From Acidaminococcaceae bacterium (GTDB lineage Bacteria; Bacillota; Negativicutes; Acidaminococcales; Acidaminococcaceae): DNA of 17,672 nt. The notes under the pieces are model-generated. The model ran no database searches. It was not told the DNA's origin and was given only the letters and a program-made list of their open reading frames with translations. Where the stretch lies: NCBI GenBank assembly GCA_017443165.1, contig JAFSOW010000086.1, forward strand, positions 1 to 17,672, read 5' to 3'. This document shows, piece by piece, positions 1 to 5,152 of this stretch (the first letter of the stretch is position 1; every line of letters starts with the position of its first letter). A program made the position numbers and the translations under genes.

Positions 1-24
1 GCCAAGTGAAGCTATAATTTCCAT
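1..24 (-). CDS. Start of an unidentified gene downstream of recR (partial)
   Basis: An ATG at 24-22 follows a perfect Shine-Dalgarno sequence (AAGGAGG, five bases before the start) and opens a frame reading MEIIASLG before the window ends. The strong ribosome site makes a real gene very likely. Only eight codons are visible, so the product cannot be identified. In many Firmicutes the genes after recR are a short DUF2508 protein or bofA (pro-sigma-K processing inhibitor), and this could be one of them, but that is inference from gene order only. Confidence 0.65.
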
Positions 25-66
25 GCTATCCTCCTTACTTTTTAATTCATAGACTAATTCATAAAC

Positions 67-96
67 ATTAAAAATCTCAGGGAAACACTGAGTCAA
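67..96 (-). promoter_or_regulatory. Possible promoter for the gene at the left end
   Basis: On the minus strand TTGACT (96-91) is followed after 18 bases by TTTAAT (72-67), five of six matches to each consensus box. It lies in the gap between recR and the next start codon. It overlaps a small hairpin (76-92), so the two readings compete. A 9-bp direct repeat TAATTCATA (43-51 and 55-63) lies between this site and the start codon. Confidence 0.35.
70..92 (-). terminator. Weak hairpin terminator candidate after recR
   Basis: Minus strand CTCAG (92-88) pairs with CTGAG (80-76) around a seven-base loop and is followed by ATTTTTAAT. The stem is only five base pairs, so termination would be partial at best. 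Confidence 0.3.
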
Positions 97-134
97 CTAT
101 AATTACTCTTCTATGCCCCTTCACAAAATCACAT

Positions 135-740
135 TCATCCCATGATGCGGGTCCGGTTTTCCAGGGCCTTGGCAAGCGTAACTTCATCTGCATATTCCAG
201 GTCTCCGCCCATGGGCAGACCCCGGGCGATACGACTTACAACCACAGGCTGATGCTTTAGCAACTGCGCCAGATAAGCCGCTGTTGCTTCTCCTTCCACA
301 TTGCTGTTCGTGGCAAGGATTACTTCTTTTACGTCCCCGCTGCCAAGCCGGGACAGCAATTCCTTAATCCGGAGTTCTTCCGGCCCAATGCCATCCAGTG
401 GAGACAGGCATCCATGCAACACATGGTAAACACCTGTATAGCCACGGCTCCGTTCCATAGCCATGGCATCCTGGGGCTGTTCTACCACACAGATCGTACT
501 GTGGTCACGCTTCTCATCCCTGCAGATCTCGCATTCGTCACTGTCCGTCAGATTAAAGCATTCCCTGCAGAAACGAATGTCCCGTTTCGCCTGCAACAGT
601 ACTTCCGCCAGACGGCGCACATCCTCTTCCGGCATATCGATGATATGGTACGCCAGACGGAGGGCAGATTTATTGCCAAGACCGGGAAGACGCCTGAACT
701 GGTCATACACGCTGTTCAGCGGCTTTATCATGCCAGCCAT
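135..740 (-). CDS. recR: Recombination mediator protein RecR
   Basis: RecR acts with RecO (and RecF) to load RecA onto single-stranded DNA gaps during recombinational repair. The 201-residue product shows the family's parts in order: an N-terminal helix-hairpin-helix (LPGLGNKSALRLAYHI, about 18-33), a four-cysteine zinc finger (C58, C61, C70, C73), and a Toprim domain beginning at STICVVEQPQDAMAMER. The length equals the usual 200 or so. The frame is open upstream to 767, but the start at 740 (MAGMIKPL) is chosen because it lies just one base after the ybaB stop and gives the family length; ATG at 731 is also possible. The ribosome site is only a modest GGGA. It is the last gene of the dnaX-ybaB-recR operon, a conserved order in bacteria. 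Confidence 0.95.
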   Translation of the reverse strand: MAGMIKPLNSVYDQFRRLPGLGNKSALRLAYHIIDMPEEDVRRLAEVLLQAKRDIRFCRECFNLTDSDECEICRDEKRDHSTICVVEQPQDAMAMERSRGYTGVYHVLHGCLSPLDGIGPEELRIKELLSRLGSGDVKEVILATNSNVEGEATAAYLAQLLKHQPVVVSRIARGLPMGGDLEYADEVTLAKALENRTRIMG

Positions 741-741
741 A

Positions 742-1083
742 TTACATTCCCGGAATCTTGAGACCACCGGTCACTTTGTTCATTTCTGCTTCTGTAACCG
801 TATCCACCTGATGGAGAGCTTCGTTAACGGCAGCCAGAATCAGGTCCTGCAGCATTTCTACATCTTCCGGATCCACGACCTGGGGATCGATCACCACTCC
901 GGTGAGTTCTTTCTTGCCGGTTACGGTAACCTTTACGGCACCGCCGCCAGCAGTACTTTCAAAAGTGCGGGCCTGCAGTTCCGCCTGTACTTTCTGCATT
1001 TCTGCCTGCATCTTCTGTACTTTCTGCAGCATGCCCTGCATATTACCCATACCGCCCATGCCGGGGAATTTCATACCTTTCAT
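742..1083 (-). CDS. ybaB: YbaB/EbfC family nucleoid-associated protein
   Basis: A small DNA-binding protein of the YbaB/EbfC family (called YaaK in Bacillus subtilis), 113 residues. Members form dimers that bind DNA and coat the nucleoid; a precise role is not settled. Visible family traits are a methionine- and glycine-rich N-terminus (MKGMKFPGMGGMGNMQGM), a long helix rich in K, Q, M and E (about 18-40), the AGGGAVKVTVTGKKELTGVVIDP strand region (described here by its first and last residues A46 and P68), and a C-terminal helix. An excellent ribosome site (AGGAGG, eight bases upstream) fixes the start. It sits between dnaX and recR, its normal place, and is co-transcribed with them; the recR start is one base beyond its stop. 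Confidence 0.93.
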   Translation of the reverse strand: MKGMKFPGMGGMGNMQGMLQKVQKMQAEMQKVQAELQARTFESTAGGGAVKVTVTGKKELTGVVIDPQVVDPEDVEMLQDLILAAVNEALHQVDTVTEAEMNKVTGGLKIPGM

Positions 1084-1150
1084 GTTTCCGTCCTCCTGTA
1101 ATAGTAACTATAATTTGTATTTATGATTTTTTTATGTTGAACCTGAAGGC

Positions 1151-3070
1151 CTATACCTTGTGCAGCGTTGCCTTGAACATTTCCATGGCTTTTTTTGTAC
1201 TTGCGGATACATTTGGCTCTGCTTCAGCTGTTGGCGTTCCCGGCTGTTTCGGAGCAGGCTTCACAGAACCCGCTGCCGGTAAAGTTTTTGCTTTGGAAGC
1301 AGGTCCCGGCGTTTTTCCTGCCGGCGGTACGCTTCCGGTTTTCCCACCCATATCCGTCACGCATTGCAGCCGGATGGGTACCCGCGCCACCCGCAGCAGG
1401 ATTTCCTCCACTACTTCCCGGTAATCCGGTTTCTGCAGGCGTTCACACAAAAACTTCATCTTGAAGCCAACAATCAGGGTCTGGTTCTCATAGGCCAGCA
1501 CGGAACCGTGGGAAGCGCAGGACGCAATAGAATTTTTCCGTTCTGCTTTCAATATTTCCATAGCCCTGGTCCAATACTCATCCCCGGCTGCCCAATCACT
1601 GCCATAGGGAGTAAAGCTTCCATTAGAAGATCCTGTACCGTTTCCAGCCGCTGCAGCATTTTGTAAAGAAGCCGCAGGGGTTTCATGCGGATTGCTTTGT
1701 ACCGGAGGAACAGCAGCAACCGGTTTCCTTTGTACTGCTGTATCTTCCTTTTTCTCCTTATCCGCAGTTATCACAGACATTTGTTGCGCATCTTCTTTTA
1801 CACCGGCCGCCGGTTCCGGTTTTTGCGGTTTATCATGTACGACCGGTTCATCCGGTCTTGGCTTTGCGGCTTCTGCCGGTGCTGCTGCGGCAACCGGTTC
1901 ATGCACCGCCACCGTGACCCCACCGGCTTTTAATGCCGCCAGTTCCTGCTCCAGCCGGTTGACTCGGGCAGCCAGCGACTTAAGCGTCCGGCTATCCTCC
2001 CGGCACAGATCATACAGGCACATTTCAGCGGTGACCCGCCCCCGGGCGGTAAAGCGCAGTTCATTCATGGCCTGATGGATAATTTCCTGAGCCGCCAGAA
2101 TCCGTTCCCCTGTATAATATGAAGCCAGCTTTCCCAGTTCTTCTGCCGTATCCGTCACATATATAGGCTGATACTCCGGCGTTGCCCTGTACAGCAGCAA
2201 CGCCCGCATGTAACCGGACAATTCTATCATGATCTGGCTGATATCCTTGCCCTGCAGCAGCAGCTTATCAAAAATAGTAAGGGCAGAAGCAACTTCCCGC
2301 TGCCCCACCGCACGGACCAGTTCCCGGAGAATCTCCCTGCCGATGATACCGCGTACGGAGCGGACCGTTTCTGCGGTAACGGTTTCCGCCATCACACCGC
2401 ACTGCTCCAGCAGACTCAGCGCATCCCGCATGCCTCCCTCAGAAGCCGCCGCAATCAGTTCCAGCGCTTCTTTGTCCGCTTCAATATCGCTGCCCTCCGC
2501 AACCTTTTGGAGATGCGCCACAATTTCCTCCTGGGTAATCGGATGGAAATCAAAACGCTGACAACGGGAATGAATGGTTGGCAAAATTTTCTGCGGTTCC
2601 GTTGTGGCAAGGATAAACACCACATGCTCCGGAGGTTCTTCCAGAGTTTTCAGCAACGCGTTGCAGGCCTCTGTAGTCAGCATGTGGGCTTCATCGATGA
2701 TATACACTTTGTACCGGCAGTTCACCGGAGCAAAGTCTGCATTCTTGTTCAGATTTTTAATATCGTCCACGCCCCGGTTTGAAGCGGCATCCAGTTCCTG
2801 CACATCCATCGCGCTGCCGTCCGTAATCTGGCGGCAGTTCAGGCATTCACCACAGGGATGGTCCGTAGGGCCGTTCAAACAGTTCAGCGCCTTGGCAAAG
2901 ATGCGGGCCGTGGTGGTCTTGCCGGTGCCCCGGGGTCCGGTAAACAAATAGGCATGCGCAATACGGCCGCTGGACAACGCGTTCATCAGCGCCTGCTTGA
3001 CCGGTACCTGCCCCACCAGCGTATCAAAACTGGACGGACGCCAGCGCAGATATAGAGTTTGGTAAGCCAT
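1151..3070 (-). CDS. dnaX: DNA polymerase III subunit gamma/tau
   Basis: Clamp-loader ATPase that loads the beta clamp and ties the replisome together. The 639-residue product has Walker A GPRGTGKTT (45-53), zinc-binding C63, C72, C75, C78, Walker B with DEAH (125-128) and sensor 1 in ATTEPQKI. After about residue 365 comes a Pro/Ala/Lys-rich linker, then a C-terminal tau-type domain (from YGSDWAAGDEYW). The frame opens at 3079, but that ATG touches the ribosome site AGGAAAGG (3087-3080) with no spacing. The ATG at 3070 has nine bases of spacing and gives the usual N-terminus MAYQTLYLRWRP. A promoter lies at 3120-3148. An AAA AAG pair at codons 440-441 sits where Escherichia coli shifts frame to make gamma, but the upstream base is G, so shifting is unproven. 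Confidence 0.96.
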   Translation of the reverse strand: MAYQTLYLRWRPSSFDTLVGQVPVKQALMNALSSGRIAHAYLFTGPRGTGKTTTARIFAKALNCLNGPTDHPCGECLNCRQITDGSAMDVQELDAASNRGVDDIKNLNKNADFAPVNCRYKVYIIDEAHMLTTEACNALLKTLEEPPEHVVFILATTEPQKILPTIHSRCQRFDFHPITQEEIVAHLQKVAEGSDIEADKEALELIAAASEGGMRDALSLLEQCGVMAETVTAETVRSVRGIIGREILRELVRAVGQREVASALTIFDKLLLQGKDISQIMIELSGYMRALLLYRATPEYQPIYVTDTAEELGKLASYYTGERILAAQEIIHQAMNELRFTARGRVTAEMCLYDLCREDSRTLKSLAARVNRLEQELAALKAGGVTVAVHEPVAAAAPAEAAKPRPDEPVVHDKPQKPEPAAGVKEDAQQMSVITADKEKKEDTAVQRKPVAAVPPVQSNPHETPAASLQNAAAAGNGTGSSNGSFTPYGSDWAAGDEYWTRAMEILKAERKNSIASCASHGSVLAYENQTLIVGFKMKFLCERLQKPDYREVVEEILLRVARVPIRLQCVTDMGGKTGSVPPAGKTPGPASKAKTLPAAGSVKPAPKQPGTPTAEAEPNVSASTKKAMEMFKATLHKV

Positions 3071-3119
3071 GTCGCACATCCTTTCCTGTTCCCGGGAGTC
3101 TAATAAATTTTACTCTATT

Positions 3120-3148
3120 ATTATAGTAAAAATCAGCTAAAATAACAA
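3120..3148 (-). promoter_or_regulatory. Promoter of the dnaX-ybaB-recR operon
   Basis: Minus strand TTGTTA (3148-3143) and a perfect TATAAT (3125-3120) are separated by 17 bases, about 50 bases before the dnaX start. The first box matches four of six consensus positions. The AT-rich surroundings and the terminator just upstream support an independent start here. Confidence 0.7.
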
Positions 3149-3171
3149 TGAATTAAATATAAAATCTCCGA

Positions 3172-3221
3172 GAAAAATAAAGTTGCAAAGAAGAAGATCC
3201 AAGCCTTTTTCTTTACAACTT
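3172..3221 (-). terminator. Hairpin terminator between the small reading frame and dnaX
   Basis: The arms 3180-3192 and 3209-3221 match at 12 of 13 positions as an inverted repeat (AAGTTGTAAAGAA with TTCTTTGCAACTT on the minus strand). Four more pairs, one of them G-U, extend the stem inward and leave an eight-base loop. Minus-strand transcripts then run into TTATTTTTCT. The stem is AT-rich but long. It would end transcripts from the 3563-3300 gene before the dnaX promoter. Confidence 0.65.
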
Positions 3222-3299
3222 CGAATTTGCAATCTTTTTAGGATTTTTTTAATTTGCGGCGTTACTACGCGTTACAAATACATTCGACCACCAGGCAGT

Positions 3300-3563
3300 T
3301 TATCTGCCCGCTGCCAGCGCCACGTTTTTAAAGTATGCCGGCAGGCCAACTGACCGCCACTGCCAATCGTGCCAAATTTCCTGAGCGGTTGCGCCGTAGC
3401 ACAGACGAGTCACGGATTTTTTCACAAAATCGCTGTAAGAGTCCTGTCTTTCTTCCGGTACTTCCGCCATTTTTTCTTCCAGAAACTGCAGCCTCCTGGC
3501 TACAGTCAGCTTTCTTTTCTTAATTTCATTCATTCTTGCAGTTGCATCAAATAATTTTTTCAT
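3300..3563 (-). CDS. Small unrecognised protein, 87 residues
   Basis: I do not recognise this protein. The frame is open further upstream, but ATG at 3563 is preferred because AAGGAAGG lies about ten bases before it and the upstream part reads through a candidate structured RNA. The product begins MKKLFDATARMNEIKKRKL, continues with a charged, helix-like stretch (about 10-50, many K, R, E) and ends in an aromatic part with three tryptophans (EIWHDWQWRSVGLPAYF, about 62-78). There is no signal peptide, membrane segment or known catalytic motif. It has its own promoter (3763-3790), a long leader of about 190 bases and a hairpin terminator, so it forms a single-gene unit between the SRP RNA and dnaX. 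In Bacillus no such gene sits here. It could be a lineage-specific protein, or the frame could be incidental to the RNA. Confidence 0.6.
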   Translation of the reverse strand: MKKLFDATARMNEIKKRKLTVARRLQFLEEKMAEVPEERQDSYSDFVKKSVTRLCYGATAQEIWHDWQWRSVGLPAYFKNVALAAGR

Positions 3564-3589
3564 AAATTCTTTTCCTTCCTTTTTTGTTT

Positions 3590-3755
3590 TCCGCATTCTG
3601 CTGTCATGGCACCATGCCAGTACACAAAGACACGCTGATTCATCCGCCTGACGAACAAACCCATGTAACCAGCGTCTCCCTGGCAAAAAAAGAATAGCCC
3701 TGGCTTCATGCAGTTGCCAAGACTACTTTTTAACACGGGACCTCAGCAGAACAAC
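3590..3755 (-). ncRNA. Candidate structured RNA or long leader, possibly 6S-like
   Basis: The transcript predicted from the promoter at 3763-3790 starts at the base of a perfect 8-bp closing helix: TTCTGCTG (3751-3744) pairs with CAGCAGAA (3603-3596). Inside, GCCAG (3684-3680) pairs with CTGGC (3620-3616), AGAC (3677-3674) with GTCT (3632-3629 region), and GCTGGTT (3673-3667) with AATCAGC (3640-3634), forming a long rod. TGGCATGGTGCCA (3619-3607) is an alternative hairpin on the 3' side of the open middle part. A promoter at its base, about 165 nt length, paired ends and an open centre are traits of 6S RNA, which binds RNA polymerase. There is no terminator before the small gene, so a structured 5' leader is the main alternative. 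Pairings were found by eye. Confidence 0.45.
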
Positions 3756-3762
3756 GAATTGA

Positions 3763-3790
3763 ATTATAGCACACTTTTAAATAAACGCAA
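3763..3790 (-). promoter_or_regulatory. Strong promoter of the structured RNA and small gene
   Basis: Perfect TATAAT (3768-3763) on the minus strand with TTGCGT (3790-3785) 16 bases upstream. Beyond the first box lie A/T tracts, including the inverted repeat TGAAAA/TTTTCA (3801-3813), which resemble an UP element as found at stable RNA promoters. The expected start is near 3755-3757, exactly where the closing helix of the candidate RNA begins. The rest of 3791-3878 shows nothing else recognisable. Confidence 0.65.
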
Positions 3791-3878
3791 GACTCAAATG
3801 TGAAAAATTTTCAAATTATCGGTTTTAACAACCCGATGTCAGATGTTGCAGATTTAAGGGTAACTTTGTTTAAACAGA

Positions 3879-3910
3879 TAAGAAAAGAGCAATCCTCAAC
3901 GGATTGCTCT
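3879..3910 (-). terminator. Intrinsic terminator of the SRP RNA
   Basis: Minus strand AGAGCAATCC (3910-3901) pairs perfectly with GGATTGCTCT (3895-3886) around a five-base loop, followed by TTTTCTT. It stands 13 bases past the 3' end of the SRP RNA. Confidence 0.9.
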
Positions 3911-3922
3911 CAACCGGTTGTC

Positions 3923-4046
3923 CTGTAAGACCGCAGGGCAGGCACCCCCACGGCGCATGCAGGTATCCGCTTAGTGCTGCTTCCTTCCGGACCTGACACG
4001 GTTCACAGGCCTCCATCGCGCAGGACCTGCCGCTACAGCCTTACAG
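3923..4046 (-). ncRNA. ffs: Signal recognition particle RNA, small bacterial (4.5S) type
   Basis: The minus strand holds the hallmark SRP core (GTCAGGTCCGGAAGGAAGC, about 3993-3975) with the GGAA tetraloop and the asymmetric bulges bound by Ffh. The ends CTGTAAG (4046-4040) and CTTACAG (3929-3923) pair, and GGCAGG with CCTGCC continues the rod. At about 124 nt it is the short form without an Alu domain, unlike the long scRNA of Bacillus subtilis. With Ffh and FtsY it targets membrane proteins co-translationally. It lies behind tRNA-Ser and before dnaX, as in Bacillus. I see no convincing promoter in the 60-base gap after the tRNA, so the two RNAs are probably cut from one precursor. Exact ends are estimated. 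Confidence 0.95.
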
Positions 4047-4108
4047 AAAAACCATTATTGTTCTTCAATTCAGAAGAAAAAAGGCGCAATGCGGCACTCA
4101 TTTTTAAA

Positions 4109-4198
4109 TGGCGGAGAGAGAGGGATTCGAACCCTCGGTACGGTTTCCCGTACACACGCTTTCCAGGCGTGCACCTTCAACCGCTCGGTCATCTCTCC
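4109..4198 (-). tRNA. tRNA-Ser, anticodon GGA
   Basis: Acceptor strands GGAGAGA (4198-4192) and TCTCTCC (4119-4113) pair, followed by discriminator G and an encoded CCA (4111-4109). The anticodon stem CACGC/GCGTG encloses the loop CTGGAAA, so the anticodon is GGA, which reads UCC and UCU. The long variable arm (TACGG, GAAA, CCGTA) is diagnostic for serine. The T arm is GAGGG, TTCGAAT, CCCTC. A tRNA-Ser upstream of the SRP RNA and dnaX is the Bacillus arrangement. Confidence 0.97.
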
Positions 4199-4230
4199 GG
4201 TTGTAGGAAATAAAGCTTTTTAATTGTAAA

Positions 4231-4255
4231 TACGTGGCTGAAGGTCAGCCACGTA
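4231..4255 (-). other. Perfect 11-bp hairpin at the 5' end of the tRNA-Ser transcript
   Basis: TACGTGGCTGA (4255-4245 read on the minus strand) pairs with TCAGCCACGTA (4241-4231) around a three-base loop. It lies 5 bases beyond the -10 box at 4260-4265, so the predicted transcript starts inside its first arm. It is followed by TTTACAATT, a poor U-tract. It may stop read-through from the stress-protein operon, or cap the tRNA precursor; the sequence does not decide. Confidence 0.6.
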
Positions 4256-4259
4256 AGAT

Positions 4260-4288
4260 ATTATACGGATATTAGCTTTTTTTGTCAA
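4260..4288 (-). promoter_or_regulatory. Consensus promoter for tRNA-Ser and SRP RNA
   Basis: Both boxes are perfect on the minus strand: TTGACA (4288-4283), a 17-base spacer, TATAAT (4265-4260). It starts only seven bases past the stop codon of the stress-protein gene and about 60 bases before the tRNA. A full-consensus promoter fits a stable RNA unit. Confidence 0.9.
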
Positions 4289-4295
4289 GCGTTTT

Positions 4296-5135
4296 TTAGT
4301 CTTCGCTTTCTTCGTCCGGCATTACCCAGAGAGTACGGCTGCAATTCAGTAAAATATTCTGGGCCGTGCTCCCCATCAGTAATCCTTTGATAGGCCCTGC
4401 CCCGGTTTTCCCGGTGATGACAAGGCTGCAGTTTTCCTCTTCCGCCAGCTTGCAGATTTCCCGGGACGCAGCGCCTCCGTCCGCAATCACGTAGCGTGAC
4501 TGTATACCGAAGTCCTGCATCTCGTTGCAAAGTTCCTTCAGCATATCCTCTGCCATCTCTTTGTTTTCCAGCAGTTCGTCGTCGCCCCGTACACCTTCAA
4601 TAACATGCACAAAGATGACCTCCCCTACGTTTTCCCGCAGGTTACGGATAAAGTTCAGGGCAATCAGGGACTTCCGGGAGAAATCCGTAGGCAGCAGGAT
4701 GCGTTGCAGATAATCACTGCACTTGTAATCCCCTTTCACCACAAGGGTTGGGATATCTATGGCCCGTACCGCGTTAAAGGTATTGCTTCCCCTGAACGTA
4801 CTGGCCCAGATGCCTTTACCGTGTGAAGCCATGAACAACAGGTTGATATCATATTGGTCGACGGCTTTCTGGATACCGTTCAGCACATCCGGATTGCTTT
4901 CCCACAGGATTTCCACTTTATCGTATCCGGCTTTTTGGATGTCCTGTGCCAGCCCGTTTAAACGGCTGTACGTCTTTTTGTAATAAGCAGAAGACTTGGC
5001 AAAATTCTCTGCCTTTTTAACAACGTGAAGCAGGTACACTTCCGTTTCCGGATCAAGGCAGACACTGTAAAACACATCCAATATACGGGGGGTAAGTTCC
5101 GACAGGTCCAAGGCCAGCATTACTCTGGAAAACAT
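4296..5135 (-). CDS. Universal stress protein with two UspA domains
   Basis: The 279-residue product is a tandem UspA-fold protein. Domain 1 begins MFSRVMLALDLSE and domain 2 begins LQRILLPTDFS (near residue 145). Such proteins bind ATP or other adenine nucleotides and are linked to stress and stationary-phase survival; individual roles vary. The nucleotide motif G-2x-G-9x-G-S is intact in domain 2 (GKTGAGPIKGLLMGS). In domain 1 the first glycine is alanine (ASHGKGIWASTFRGS), so domain 1 may bind differently. The frame is open to a TTG at 5156, but the ribosome site AAAGGAG (5151-5145) lies nine bases before ATG 5135, so that is the start. It follows the second GlcD-type gene by 17 bases, so both are probably co-transcribed and perhaps used under the same stress or nutrient condition. 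Confidence 0.9.
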   Translation of the reverse strand: MFSRVMLALDLSELTPRILDVFYSVCLDPETEVYLLHVVKKAENFAKSSAYYKKTYSRLNGLAQDIQKAGYDKVEILWESNPDVLNGIQKAVDQYDINLLFMASHGKGIWASTFRGSNTFNAVRAIDIPTLVVKGDYKCSDYLQRILLPTDFSRKSLIALNFIRNLRENVGEVIFVHVIEGVRGDDELLENKEMAEDMLKELCNEMQDFGIQSRYVIADGGAASREICKLAEEENCSLVITGKTGAGPIKGLLMGSTAQNILLNCSRTLWVMPDEESED

Positions 5136-5152
5136 TTGCAGATACTCCTTTA

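Noticed and set aside
741..767. RecR start at 767
   Set aside because: It would add nine odd residues, overlap the end of ybaB and lacks a ribosome site; the 740 start gives the normal 201-residue length.
3077..3079. ATG at 3079 as the dnaX start
   Set aside because: It directly abuts the ribosome site AGGAAAGG with no spacing; the ATG nine bases on gives correct spacing and the standard DnaX N-terminus.
3564..3686. Upstream extension of the 87-residue gene to 128 residues
   Set aside because: The extension reads through the candidate structured RNA and has no ribosome site; residues there are Cys/Trp-rich and unlike the rest.
3681..3705. Repeated GCCAGGG motif flanking a seven-base T run as a terminator
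   Set aside because: The two copies are direct, not inverted, so they cannot form a terminator stem with each other.
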